Assembly: GCA_022842245.1 (NCBI GenBank)
Contig: JALHPZ010000040.1
Coordinates: 1-48,212, forward strand
Source: Gemmataceae bacterium
GTDB taxonomy: Bacteria > Planctomycetota > Planctomycetia > Gemmatales > Gemmataceae
Length of the DNA: 48,212 bases
Reading direction: 5' to 3'
Within the stretch, counting starts at the first letter, position 1; each line of letters starts with the position of its first letter. Both the position numbers and the translations under genes were made by a program. Shown here piece by piece: positions 26,592 through 34,097 of the stretch. The notes under the pieces were generated by a model. That model was not told the DNA's origin, did no database searches, and saw nothing but the letters and a program-made list of their open reading frames with translations.

Positions 26592-27011
26592 TCACCGCGC
26601 GAGGTAGGCGACGCCGACGAGGGCCACGATCGCCAGCACGATCGAGAAGAGGATCAGTTGCTGGACGAACCAGACTTCGATCGCCTTGCCGAACTTCACG
26701 CGCATGAACACGATGTGCAGGAACGTGGTGACGACCATGTGGCAGGGCAGTCCGACGAAGAAGCCGACGATGCGGGCCTCCCACGGGGGATGGCCGGCGG
26801 CGCGGTAGACCTCTTGCAGGATGGCGATCATGATCGCTTCGAAGACGGCCCAGACGACGTAGGAGACGACGACGATGCCCGCGGCGGCGAAGGCGCCGGG
26901 GCGTTCGAGGCCGCAAAGCTTGCAGGCGACCTGGAAGATGGCGACGGCGAACGCGAGCAGGCCGAACAGCACGCCGGCAAGGACGCAGAGCAACCCGAAC
27001 ACCGGTCCCAC
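26592..27011 (-). CDS. Small four-helix membrane protein following glyA
   Basis: The frame is open far upstream inside glyA in another frame, but only its last 139 residues look like protein. From the GTG at 27011 they give four hydrophobic helices at about 2-32, 42-68, 82-106 and 116-138. The first loop contains CKLCGL, a CxxC pair. A GAGG lies 10 bases before the GTG, and the glyA stop codon lies 2 bases upstream, so translation is likely coupled. No family recognised; the start could also be the GTG two codons later. Confidence 0.6.
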   Translation of the reverse strand: MGPVFGLLCVLAGVLFGLLAFAVAIFQVACKLCGLERPGAFAAAGIVVVSYVVWAVFEAIMIAILQEVYRAAGHPPWEARIVGFFVGLPCHMVVTTFLHIVFMRVKFGKAIEVWFVQQLILFSIVLAIVALVGVAYLAR

Positions 27012-27013
27012 GA

Positions 27014-28261
27014 TCAGGCGGCCTCGTGGGGGACCGGGAATTCCTCGCAGAGTTCGCGGACGCTGCCGCGGACGCGGGAGAGCAGATCGTCGTCGTTGGG
27101 CTTCGCGAGCACGTCGGTGATCCAGCGGGCGATCTGGCGCATTTCCGGTTCTTTCATGCCGCGCGTGGTGAGCGCCGGCGTGCCGATGCGGATGCCGGAG
27201 GGATCCATCGGCTTGCGTGGGTCGAACGGGATCATGTTCTTGTTGACGGTGATGCCGGCGGTGTCGAGGGCAATCTCCGCCGCCTTGCCGCCGATGCCGA
27301 AGCGGCTGAAGACGTCGATCATCATCAGGTGATTGTCGGTGCCGCCGGAGACGATCTTGAAGTCGTGGCGCATCAGTTCTTCGGCGAGGCAGTGCGCGTT
27401 GTCGATGACCTGCTGCGAGTATTCGCGGAAGGCGGGGCGGAGGGCTTCGCCGAAAGCGACCGCCTTCGCCGCGACGACGTGCATGAGCGGCCCGCCCTGG
27501 ATGCCGGGGAACACGGCCGAGTCGATCTTTTGCGCCCACTCGGCCTTGCACATCGTCAGGCCGCCGCGCGGGCCGCGAAGCGTCTTGTGCGTCGTCGTCG
27601 TGACGAAGTCGGCGTGCGGCACCGGGTCCGGGTGGAGCCGGCTCGCGACGAGGCCGGCGATGTGCGCCATATCCACCATGAGCAGCGCGCCGACTTCCTT
27701 CGCGATCTCGCCGAACTTCGGGAAGTCCAGCGTTCGCGAGTAGGCGCTGGCGCCGGCGATGATCATCTTCGGCTTGTGTTCGCGGGCCTGCTTCGCGAGG
27801 TGGTCGAAGTCGATCCGGTGCGTGTCCTTCGCGACGCCGTAGCTGACGACGTTGAAGTACTTGCCGGAGAAATTCAGCTTCATGCCGTGGGTGAGGTGCC
27901 CGCCGTGCGCGAGGTCGAGGCCGAGGATCGTGTCGCCGGGCGTGAGCGCCGCCAGGAACACGGCCATGTTCGCCTGCGCGCCGGAGTGCGGCTGGACGTT
28001 GACGTGCGCGGCACCGAAGAGCTTCTTGGCGCGGTCGATGGCGAGGCGTTCGGCTTCGTCGACGAATTCGCAGCCGCCGTAGTAGCGCTTGCCGGGGTAG
28101 CCTTCGGCGTATTTGTTGGTGAGAACGGTGCCCTGTGCGGCGAGCACCGCCGGGCTGGCGTAGTTCTCGCTGGCGATCATCTCCAGGCCGAAGCGCTGAC
28201 GGTTCCGCTCCCCTTGAATGGCGTGGAAGATCTCCGGGTCGGCGTGCTGCAGGGGATTCAT
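27014..28261 (-). CDS. glyA: Serine hydroxymethyltransferase
   Basis: The 415-residue protein is full length for the family. It interconverts serine and glycine with tetrahydrofolate and feeds one-carbon metabolism. Diagnostic sequences are LIASENYAS-like MIASENYASPAVL, YAEGYPGKRYYGGCEFVD, VNVQPHSGAQANMAV, and the PLP-lysine motif TTTTHKTLRGPRGG with Lys226. Residues VDMAHIAGLVASRLHP lie just before it. ATG 28261 gives the conventional N terminus (PEIFHAIQGERNRQ). The downstream four-helix membrane gene starts within a few bases of the stop. Confidence 0.97.
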   Translation of the reverse strand: MNPLQHADPEIFHAIQGERNRQRFGLEMIASENYASPAVLAAQGTVLTNKYAEGYPGKRYYGGCEFVDEAERLAIDRAKKLFGAAHVNVQPHSGAQANMAVFLAALTPGDTILGLDLAHGGHLTHGMKLNFSGKYFNVVSYGVAKDTHRIDFDHLAKQAREHKPKMIIAGASAYSRTLDFPKFGEIAKEVGALLMVDMAHIAGLVASRLHPDPVPHADFVTTTTHKTLRGPRGGLTMCKAEWAQKIDSAVFPGIQGGPLMHVVAAKAVAFGEALRPAFREYSQQVIDNAHCLAEELMRHDFKIVSGGTDNHLMMIDVFSRFGIGGKAAEIALDTAGITVNKNMIPFDPRKPMDPSGIRIGTPALTTRGMKEPEMRQIARWITDVLAKPNDDDLLSRVRGSVRELCEEFPVPHEAA

Positions 28262-28281
28262 CGGGGTTCTCGGAGTCGCGG

Positions 28282-28298
28282 GCTAGTGTCTTTCTAGC
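28282..28298. promoter_or_regulatory. Short inverted repeat upstream of glyA
   Basis: GCTAG (28282-28286) and CTAGC (28294-28298) are perfect inverted five-base arms around a 7-base loop, 20-36 bases before the glyA start. On the minus strand the right arm overlaps a weak -10-like TAGAAA with TTGTCC 16 bases upstream. It may be an operator or part of the glyA promoter. Confidence 0.3.
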
Positions 28299-28443
28299 AA
28301 ACGGGATGTTCGGGACAAAGGCGCGACCGTCCGGCTCTCCGGGCACGAGATCGAATTCCGGGGTTGCGCCCGCCCGCCACGCCCAACCGTCGGATCCCTA
28401 ACCTAGGATTGGCCACACGTACTCCATCTCCGGAGTTTCCTCG

Positions 28444-28875
28444 ATGAATCAGCTCAAATCCGCCCGCGAGATCGCATGGGCGCTCAGCGGAGTCGGCGAC
28501 CTCACGGATCGCGTGGAAGCGTTGTCGCAGGTTGTGTTGGGTCTGCTGGTGGAAGTGGAAGCGTTGCGGGACGCGCTGGCGCGGACGAAGGCCGGAGGAA
28601 CGGCGCTACCGGTCCATGGGGGTAACGACTTCCCCTGTACCGCTCGCGAACTGGTGGAAGGCAAGGCGGCGTATCCGACCGCGTACGTTGATACGGCCTT
28701 CGTGCCCCACAACGCGGCCGGACCGTCCGGGGGGATTGACAAGCTGGTCGCGCGGTTCTTTCCGGAGGATTCGCACCAACCCCGCGAAACAATCATGCTG
28801 CGCCGACTGGGCTTCTCCAGAGTGGAAATCGCACGGTTCCTCGAAGCGGCCCGCGATGCCGAGAGGTACACGTGA
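28444..28875 (+). CDS. Hypothetical protein, 143 residues
   Basis: ATG 28444 is preceded by GGAG at about 28433. The first 50 residues form a likely amphipathic helix or coiled coil (SGVGDLTDRVEALSQVVL, LLVEVEALRDALAR). The middle is Pro/Gly-rich with TAYVDTAFVPHNAAGPSGG, and the C terminus is helical (ETIMLRRLGFSRVEIARFLE), resembling a helix-turn-helix or a protein-contact segment. It does not match a family I know. It diverges from glyA across a 182-base gap and converges on the CBS gene. Confidence 0.6.
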   Translation: MNQLKSAREIAWALSGVGDLTDRVEALSQVVLGLLVEVEALRDALARTKAGGTALPVHGGNDFPCTARELVEGKAAYPTAYVDTAFVPHNAAGPSGGIDKLVARFFPEDSHQPRETIMLRRLGFSRVEIARFLEAARDAERYT

Positions 28876-28888
28876 TGTTTCCGTGCGA

Positions 28889-29356
28889 TCACGCGCCCTC
28901 GGCCGTCTCCGGAACCTGCTTCGGGTCGGGCGGCTGGTTGTAGATCGTGTTCGGGAAGTGTTCGACGAGATAGTGCACGACCCGCTTCGCGGACAGGATG
29001 CCGACGGGTCGGTTGGCGTCGTCCACCACGGGCAGGTGGCGGTAGTTGCCGCTCTGCATCCGCTTGACGGCGGTGCGGATCGAATCCTTCGGCTCGACGG
29101 TGACGGGATCGGGCGTCATGACCTCGCGGATGGGCAGATCGAGGGGCTTGCCCGGCGCGAGCACGCGCGTGAGCAGATCGCGTTCGGTGAACAGGCCGAT
29201 CAGCTTCGAATCCTGCACGACGAGCAGACAGCCGACGCGCTCGCGGCGCATGAGTTCGACGGTATCGGCGACCGACGAGTGCGCCTCGATTTGCCGGGGC
29301 GGTGTCGGCAGCAGCCGGGCGACGCTTTCGATCTTGAGATTGCGTGCGAGTTCCAT
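28889..29356 (-). CDS. Tandem CBS-domain protein
   Basis: The 155-residue protein consists of two CBS motifs. The first covers about residues 12-70 (PPRQIEAHSSVADTVELMRRERVGCLLVVQDSKLIGLFTERDLL) and the second about 80-140 (REVMTPDPVTVEPKDSIRTAVKRMQSGNYRHLPVVDDANRPVGILS). Such stand-alone pairs bind adenine nucleotides and act as energy or ionic-strength sensors for partner proteins. No partner domain is fused. ATG 29356 begins just before the first strand. Confidence 0.88.
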   Translation of the reverse strand: MELARNLKIESVARLLPTPPRQIEAHSSVADTVELMRRERVGCLLVVQDSKLIGLFTERDLLTRVLAPGKPLDLPIREVMTPDPVTVEPKDSIRTAVKRMQSGNYRHLPVVDDANRPVGILSAKRVVHYLVEHFPNTIYNQPPDPKQVPETAEGA

Positions 29357-29416
29357 GCGGGCATTGTGCCATTGCGGGCGGTCGGAGACAAGTCAATAAC
29401 CGGCCGGGGCAAGCCG

Positions 29417-29800
29417 CTACTTCTTTTCGAAGAGGTTGGGCATCACGATTCCCCCGGTCTCCGACGCGCCGCTTTCGGCGATTGGCGGCTGGGTCGGACT
29501 CGCAAGGCCCGGCACCGACGGCGGCACCGGATCCGCGGGAACCGGGAAACCGGTCGTCGGAATCGTGGGAACGCTGACGGGCGGCGCGACGCCCGGCTGC
29601 GGACCGGCGGGCGTCGGCACTTTGTTTTGGAAGTCGGAATTCTTCACGACGGGCGAAACGGAATCCGCGCGGGTCGGCGTTCGCGCGGCCGCACCGGGTT
29701 GGACCGTGGCACGCAGCGGCTGGGTCGACGGCTTGGGGGTGTTCTGGCACCCGGCCAGGATGAGGGCAGACAAGGCGACGATCCGCGATCCGTGCGGCAT
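29417..29800 (-). CDS. Proline-rich predicted lipoprotein
   Basis: The 127-residue product starts with a lipoprotein signal (MPHGSRIVALSALILAGCQ) with lipobox L-A-G-C18. The mature chain is a low-complexity Pro/Val/Thr-rich segment (about 30-115), probably disordered, ending GGIVMPNLFEKK. It has no recognisable domain. It lies 75 bases after another small lipoprotein gene on the same strand and may be co-transcribed with it. Function unknown. Confidence 0.65.
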   Translation of the reverse strand: MPHGSRIVALSALILAGCQNTPKPSTQPLRATVQPGAAARTPTRADSVSPVVKNSDFQNKVPTPAGPQPGVAPPVSVPTIPTTGFPVPADPVPPSVPGLASPTQPPIAESGASETGGIVMPNLFEKK

Positions 29801-29875
29801 GGGAATCCCATCCTTGAAGGAATGGGACGCCCTGTACCGCCAAATCGCGGAGGCGTCAAGCCGATGTGCGGCGGG

Positions 29876-30151
29876 TCACTTGCCGGCGGGAACCGGCTGG
29901 CCCGCGACGGGAGCCGCGCCGATCGCCGGTGCCGCGCCGCCGCGGCGGAACTGGCCGTCCGGATCCTGCATCGAATCCACTTCGCGCTGGAGCGGGAAGG
30001 CCGGATCGGGCGGGAAATATTGCGGACGGTGCTTCAGATAGTGCGGGCTGGGCAACGTCATGCCGCCAACGTGGGTCTGGCAACCACTCAGTGCGGCGAG
30101 GGCCAATCCCAGGCCCGCGCAACCCGCGATGCATTTGAACGAACGATACAT
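29876..30151 (-). CDS. Small predicted lipoprotein, 91 residues
   Basis: Translation from ATG 30151 gives a signal with lipobox LSGC24 (MYRSFKCIAGCAGLGLALAA before it). The start is favoured by GGGAAGGG about 8 bases upstream; an in-frame ATG at 30202 would place a hydrophilic stretch before the signal. The mature part has THVGGMTLPSPHYLKHRPQY and PPDPAFPLQREVDS, then an Ala/Pro-rich tail. No known domain. The pair with the downstream lipoprotein suggests envelope function. Confidence 0.65.
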   Translation of the reverse strand: MYRSFKCIAGCAGLGLALAALSGCQTHVGGMTLPSPHYLKHRPQYFPPDPAFPLQREVDSMQDPDGQFRRGGAAPAIGAAPVAGQPVPAGK

Positions 30152-30280
30152 GGACCCTTCCCCCCGGCCATTCGGCGAGTCTGCGATCTGTATCGGCTGC
30201 AAGCGTCGGGAGGTTTAATCGGATTGTCCGGTTCCGCCACATTCGGCAAAGTCGCGAGCGCCAGCTTACCCAGTTTCCGG

Positions 30281-30308
30281 TTGCACTTCCGCCATCGAGT
30301 GGTATCAT
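30281..30308 (+). promoter_or_regulatory. Promoter candidate for the MoaD-like gene
   Basis: TTGCAC (30281-30286) and TATCAT (30303-30308) are 16 bases apart, with the start codon 28 bases downstream. The -10 matches at five of six positions and the -35 only in its TTG. Confidence 0.35.
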
Positions 30309-30336
30309 CCGTACACTATTCGCCGCGAGCCGCACC

Positions 30337-30627
30337 GTGCCCACTGTCGTCCTGGCCCCGTCCCTCGCCCGCTGGCTCACCGCCGCGCCGGGCGAATCCG
30401 TCGGCGATCGCCGCCTCGCGGTGCCGGGCCGCACCGTGCGCGAACGCCTCGCGGCCCTGTTCGAACGGCACCCGTCGCTGCGCGGGTACGTCGTCGACGA
30501 GGCCGGCGCCGTCCGCCATCATGTCGTGCTCTACCTGAACGACGCCGCCATCGACAAGTCGGCCATCGACGAACCGGTGCCGGACGATGCCGAGCTCTTC
30601 CTCTTCCAGGCCCTCTCCGGAGGTTGA
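30337..30627 (+). CDS. MoaD/ThiS-family small sulfur-carrier-like protein
   Basis: The 96-residue protein has a ubiquitin-like beta-grasp pattern (RLAVPGRTVRERLAALFERH, VRHHVVLYLNDAAI, DAELFLFQALSGG) and ends in the Gly-Gly required for C-terminal activation in MoaD and ThiS. It is longer than canonical MoaD (about 80 residues). The GTG start at 30337 has no convincing ribosome-binding site. The next gene starts 4 bases after its stop and its GGAGG lies within this gene. No MoaE, ThiF or thiazole gene is nearby, so a role in molybdopterin or thiamine synthesis is not supported by context. Confidence 0.8.
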   Translation: MPTVVLAPSLARWLTAAPGESVGDRRLAVPGRTVRERLAALFERHPSLRGYVVDEAGAVRHHVVLYLNDAAIDKSAIDEPVPDDAELFLFQALSGG

Positions 30628-30630
30628 CCC

Positions 30631-31731
30631 GTGTCCGATCGATTGCTCATCTCCACGCGCAAGGGGCTGTTCGCCGTCGAGCGCGGCCCCGGCGGCTGGT
30701 CCTCGCGGCTGGTCGGCTTCCCGGCCGAGAACGTCACGCTCGCCCTGCCCGACCCGCGCGACGGCGGCTGGTACGCGGCGCTGAACCTTGGCCACTTCGG
30801 CGTGAAACTCAAGTATTCCCCGGACGGCGGGGCGACGTGGGAGGACCGCGCCGTGCCCGAGTACCCGGCCGGGGAGGAAGTCGTGACGGCCGACGGCAAA
30901 CCGCCGACGCCGGCGACGCTCAAGCTCATTTGGGCGCTCGAGGCCGGCAGCGCGGATCGGCCGGGCCGGCTCTGGGCCGGCACCCTGCCGGGCGGACTCT
31001 TCCGCTCCGACGACGGCGGAAAATCCTGGGAACTCAATCGGCCGCTCTGGGATGCGCCCGAGCGCAAGAAATGGTTCGGCGGCGGGGCCGACCACCCCGG
31101 CATCCATTCCCTCTGCCGCGATCCACGCTGCGACCGGACCTGGCGGCTGGCGGTGTCGTGCGGCGGCGTCTGGATCACCGAAGACGACGGCGCGAACTGG
31201 CGGTTGATCGGCAAGGGGATCTTCGCCGAGTACATGCCGCCGGAACTGCGCGACGACCCGGTCATCCAGGACGTGCACATGATGGTGCAGTGCCCCGGTT
31301 CGCCGGACGCGATCTGGGTGCAGCACCACAACGGCATCTTCCGCAGCGTGGACGGCGGCGAGAATTTCACCCACGTCCCGGCCGCGAAGCCCTCCGGCTT
31401 CGGCTTCGCCGTCGCGGTACATCCCTCGAAACCCGACACGGCCTGGTTCGTACCGGCCAAGAAGGACGAATCGCGGATTCCCGTCGACGGGCAACTCGTG
31501 GTCAGCCGCACGCAGGACGGCGGACAGACGTTCGACGTGCTGACGAACGGATTGCCGACGGCACCGGCGTACGACCTCGTCTTCCGCCACGCCCTCGCGA
31601 TCGACTCCTCCGGCGACCGGCTCGCCTTCGGTTCGACGACCGGCGGTCTCTGGATCACGGAGGATGGCGGCGATTCGTGGACGATGGCGGCGACGCGCTT
31701 CCCCCCAATCTATGCCGTTCGCTTCGCCTGA
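30631..31731 (+). CDS. BNR-repeat (sialidase-like/VPS10-like) beta-propeller protein
   Basis: The 366-residue protein is made of repeated Asp-box motifs S-x-D-x-G-x-x-W, including KYSPDGGATWED, FRSDDGGKSWEL, ITEDDGANWRL, FRSVDGGENFTH and ITEDGGDSWTM. These define BNR/Asp-box propellers as found in sialidases and photosystem-assembly-like factors. The residues typical of active sialidases, such as an Arg triad, cannot be confirmed, so enzymatic activity is uncertain. No signal peptide is evident, implying a cytoplasmic location. GTG 30631 is supported by GGAGG 9 bases upstream. It ends before a perfect hairpin. Confidence 0.82.
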   Translation: MSDRLLISTRKGLFAVERGPGGWSSRLVGFPAENVTLALPDPRDGGWYAALNLGHFGVKLKYSPDGGATWEDRAVPEYPAGEEVVTADGKPPTPATLKLIWALEAGSADRPGRLWAGTLPGGLFRSDDGGKSWELNRPLWDAPERKKWFGGGADHPGIHSLCRDPRCDRTWRLAVSCGGVWITEDDGANWRLIGKGIFAEYMPPELRDDPVIQDVHMMVQCPGSPDAIWVQHHNGIFRSVDGGENFTHVPAAKPSGFGFAVAVHPSKPDTAWFVPAKKDESRIPVDGQLVVSRTQDGGQTFDVLTNGLPTAPAYDLVFRHALAIDSSGDRLAFGSTTGGLWITEDGGDSWTMAATRFPPIYAVRFA

Positions 31732-31737
31732 AAACGA

Positions 31738-31764
31738 AACCGCCCGCCGGGATGGCGGGCGGTT
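31738..31764. terminator. Bidirectional terminator hairpin between convergent genes
   Basis: An 11-base perfect stem (31738-31748 with 31754-31764) around the loop GGGAT lies 7 bases after the BNR gene stop and 18 bases from the stop of the convergent DUF1559 gene. The arms end in AA and TT, so both transcripts could end here. Confidence 0.8.
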
Positions 31765-31781
31765 CGAAGGATTCGAATCGA

Positions 31782-32810
31782 TCAGTTCTCGACGCTGACC
31801 GGGTTGCCGTCGCTGCGGGCCGCGAGGCGTTGCAGGGTCGACATGTCGATGGAGCTTTTCACGGATTTCACCGAACCGTCGCCCATGACGACGTTGCAGA
31901 CGCCGGTGTGGAAGGCGTAGAGTTCGCCCTGGTTCCAGGCGTTGACGGTCAGCGCGTCGGTGAGGTGCGCGGCCGTGGAGACCTTGCCGGGCGGCGCGGC
32001 CCCCGGCGTGATCGGACCTCGCGTCCCGGCGCATACGATATTGTTCGAACCTTGTCCCCAGGCGCCGCGAACGCCCCACGTGGTGGAGGTACCGGGGTCG
32101 TACATCCGGCTGGCGGCCCAGCCTTCGTTCCGGGCGCCCGATTCACCGATCATGAAGGTGTTCGAGAGACCGTCGGTGATGGCGGCGAACTTGGTGCGGG
32201 CGTTGGCGGTGAGCACGCCGTTCACGCCGGTGGAACCGGGGAAGCCCATGTTCAGGCCGGTCCAGACGGCGCTGTTGCTGTTGCCGCGGGTGACGGGCCA
32301 ATAGTCCGAAACGGCCGGGAGGAAGGTCGGCGAGCTGGCGTTGTTGACGATCTTGCCGCTGGGGTTCGACGGACACTCCAGCGTCGGAATCCGCAGCGCG
32401 GTGACCGGCTGGTTGAGAGGGTCGTTCCAGTTCAGTTTCAGGTTATAGCCGTTGGTCGCGGCCCGCAGGGTGTTCTCCTGTTCGATGTACGGCAACATCA
32501 CCGAGAAGAAGCTGTGGTTCGCGTAGCTCCAGGTGGTGCCCGTCAGCGTACCGTACTCGACGAGGTCGGGGATCTGCGCCGTGGACGACGTTTGCACGAT
32601 CCCCGGCGGCAGCGCCTGGAAGGCGCCTTCGTAGTTGTGGACGGCGAGTCCCAACTGTTTCAGGTTGTTCGAACACTTGATCCGGGCTGCGGCTTCACGA
32701 ACCTTCTGGACCGCCGGCAGGAGCAGACCGATCAGGATCGCGATGATGGCGATGACCACCAGCAGTTCGATCAGCGTGAACGCCGACCGGTCTCGAGACG
32801 AGCGAGTCAT
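31782..32810 (-). CDS. DUF1559 pseudopilin-like protein
   Basis: The 342-residue product begins MTRSSRDRSAFTLIELLVVI, a type IV pilin-like leader with cleavage expected before Phe11 and the conserved Glu at +5 (Glu15); residue -1 is Ala rather than Gly. After the hydrophobic helix comes the DUF1559 head: KVREAAARIKCSNNLKQLGLAVHNYEG near the start, WSYANHSFFSVMLPYIEQE, and a terminal NVVMGDGSVKSVKSSIDM. This family is strongly expanded in Planctomycetes. ATG 32810 follows GGAG by 5 bases; an earlier in-frame ATG at 32882 would precede the leader with unlike sequence. Confidence 0.92.
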   Translation of the reverse strand: MTRSSRDRSAFTLIELLVVIAIIAILIGLLLPAVQKVREAAARIKCSNNLKQLGLAVHNYEGAFQALPPGIVQTSSTAQIPDLVEYGTLTGTTWSYANHSFFSVMLPYIEQENTLRAATNGYNLKLNWNDPLNQPVTALRIPTLECPSNPSGKIVNNASSPTFLPAVSDYWPVTRGNSNSAVWTGLNMGFPGSTGVNGVLTANARTKFAAITDGLSNTFMIGESGARNEGWAASRMYDPGTSTTWGVRGAWGQGSNNIVCAGTRGPITPGAAPPGKVSTAAHLTDALTVNAWNQGELYAFHTGVCNVVMGDGSVKSVKSSIDMSTLQRLAARSDGNPVSVEN

Positions 32811-32903
32811 GGAGTCTCCAACAATGAAATGAAATAACGAATCCGAAGCTCCCCGGATGGGGGATGGACCAACAGGGAGCATAGGGAGAGGGATGAAGGT
32901 AAC

Positions 32904-33635
32904 TTAATGATTGAATGAAGACTTGGCAATTTCCCCAACGCTGAATTGATCGTCGGCCGTGCGCCGCGTGTCCGATTCGATGATCCCGTCCCGGAAGTCC
33001 ACACGGCGGGAACCGACGGCCGCGGCAGCCGGATCGTGCGTGACCATCACAACGGCGCGTCGGCCCGGTTCGGGCAGCGAAGCCAGGATCGCCAGAATCT
33101 CCCGCCCCGTAGCGCTGTCGAGATTGCCGGTCGGTTCGTCGCAGAGCACGGCGTTCGGGTCGGCCACGAGCGCGCGGGCCACGGCGACCCGCTGCATCTC
33201 ACCCCCGGAAAGTTCGTCCGGGTAGTGGTCCGCACGGTGGTCCAGCCCGACCCGGCCGAGACATTCCCGCGCCGCGCGGATCGCGGTGCGCCGCGGTATG
33301 CCATCGAGCATCAGGGGGAGGGCCACGTTTCCGACGGCCGTCGCGTGTGGAAGAAGGTGAAAGGCCTGGAACACGAATCCGATCTTCCGCCGACGGAACC
33401 GCGAACGCTCCAGATCGGAGAGCGTTCGCAGATCGTCCCCGGCGAAAAGGACCTGGCCCGAACTGGGCACGTCCAGCGCGCCCATCAGGTGCAGTAATGT
33501 GCTTTTCCCGGAACCGGACGGTCCCATGATCGACACGAATTCGCCCGCGTCGACGCGCAAGGACACGCCCCGGACGGCGCGAACTTCGCGACGGCCACCG
33601 GTGTACGTCTTGGCGACGTCGCGGAGTTCGATCAT
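32904..33635 (-). CDS. ABC transporter ATP-binding protein, LolD/MacB-type
   Basis: The 243-residue ATPase has Walker A G38-PSGSGKST, Q-loop Gln90, signature LSGGE at 142-146 and Walker B VLCDEPTGNLD with Glu167. The motif FQAFHLLPHATAVGNVALPL and TGNLD are typical of the LolD/MacB/FtsE-like exporter branch. These ATPases power permeases that release lipoproteins or act on envelope substrates. No permease is next to it in this window, so it may pair with a subunit encoded elsewhere. ATG 33635 lies 20 bases after the stop of the tiny lipoprotein gene; the two are probably co-transcribed. Downstream is the DUF1559 gene after 93 bases. Confidence 0.9.
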   Translation of the reverse strand: MIELRDVAKTYTGGRREVRAVRGVSLRVDAGEFVSIMGPSGSGKSTLLHLMGALDVPSSGQVLFAGDDLRTLSDLERSRFRRRKIGFVFQAFHLLPHATAVGNVALPLMLDGIPRRTAIRAARECLGRVGLDHRADHYPDELSGGEMQRVAVARALVADPNAVLCDEPTGNLDSATGREILAILASLPEPGRRAVVMVTHDPAAAAVGSRRVDFRDGIIESDTRRTADDQFSVGEIAKSSFNH

Positions 33636-33655
33636 CCCGTCAGTTTACGGATTCG

Positions 33656-33793
33656 TCACGCGGCCCGCGCCATCGCCGGCTCGGCCGTGGGCGCTTCCGC
33701 CCCGCAGGACGAGCAACCCGACGACTTGCATCCGGCCGCCAGACCGGCGACGACAACGAGGGCGAACAGGGCGAGGCGGAACGACGAACGCAT
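33656..33793 (-). CDS. 45-residue cysteine-rich lipoprotein
   Basis: This short gene runs from ATG 33793 to TGA 33656. It has a strong AAGGAG 6 bases before the start. The product begins MRSSFRLALFALVVVAGLAA and has lipobox A-A-G-C22. The mature chain is only 24 residues with three cysteines, C22 (lipidated), C27 and C30 (GCSSCG), then an Ala-rich tail. Signal peptide, lipobox and ribosome-binding site together make it a credible gene despite its size. It sits directly ahead of a LolD-like ATPase in the same transcription direction. The free CxxC pair could bind a metal or form a disulfide. Confidence 0.75.
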   Translation of the reverse strand: MRSSFRLALFALVVVAGLAAGCKSSGCSSCGAEAPTAEPAMARAA

Positions 33794-33816
33794 GTGCGAC
33801 TCCTTCGCGAGGGGGC

Positions 33817-33844
33817 ATAATACCGCTCCTCAATTATCGACCAA
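33817..33844 (-). promoter_or_regulatory. Promoter candidate for the cysteine-rich lipoprotein
   Basis: On the minus strand TTGGTC (33844-33839) and TATTAT (33822-33817) are separated by 16 bases, with the start codon 23 bases downstream. The -10 matches at five of six positions in an otherwise GC-rich genome, which makes this the best promoter in the window. Confidence 0.5.
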
Positions 33845-33972
33845 TTCCGATGTGCAACTCCCTTCAATTCGATTTTGCTCTCTGTGGAATCCGTCAACGA
33901 ACGGAATCGGCGAGCGCCAGTGTCAACTCCTGCGACAACATTTGGCTTGGAGCGAAACAGCAGAAAAACGCT

Positions 33973-33990
33973 TTGAATTCCGGAATTCAA
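33973..33990. promoter_or_regulatory. 18-base perfect palindrome upstream of the surface-protein gene
   Basis: TTGAATTCCGGAATTCAA is identical to its reverse complement over all 18 bases. It lies 107 bases before the surface-protein start and 180 bases before the lipoprotein start. The size and symmetry fit a dimeric regulator's operator, but no regulator is encoded nearby. Confidence 0.55.
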
Positions 33991-34097
33991 CTGCGAGCAA
34001 TTCCACTGGTACGCGAAGTTTCATCTTTTTAATGATTTGGAATGTGAACTGCGTTTGGCTGGTCGTCCAAGCCCACCCAACTCGGAGGTATCGCCCC

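Larger units (their letters stand above)
33794..34097. other. 304-base divergent intergenic region, AT-richer than its surroundings
   Basis: This gap between the tiny lipoprotein (minus) and the Cna-B-like gene (plus) is clearly less GC-rich than either flank. It holds the lipoprotein promoter candidate, an 18-base perfect palindrome and T-rich stretches near 34025-34035. No protein-coding signal is convincing: an in-frame ATG at 34032 lacks a good ribosome-binding site. It probably contains the promoters for both genes. Confidence 0.7.

Noticed and set aside
27012..28346. N-terminal extension of the four-helix membrane frame through glyA
   Set aside because: The extension is Arg/Pro-rich and out of frame with glyA; only the part after 27011 looks like a real protein.
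30624..32837. A 737-codon open frame on the plus strand
   Set aside because: It crosses the BNR gene in the wrong frame and runs antisense into the DUF1559 gene, through a perfect terminator hairpin.
33687..34097. Extended start of the surface-protein frame
   Set aside because: It would run over the opposite-strand lipoprotein gene and its promoter; the family-type N terminus and ribosome-binding site are at 34098.
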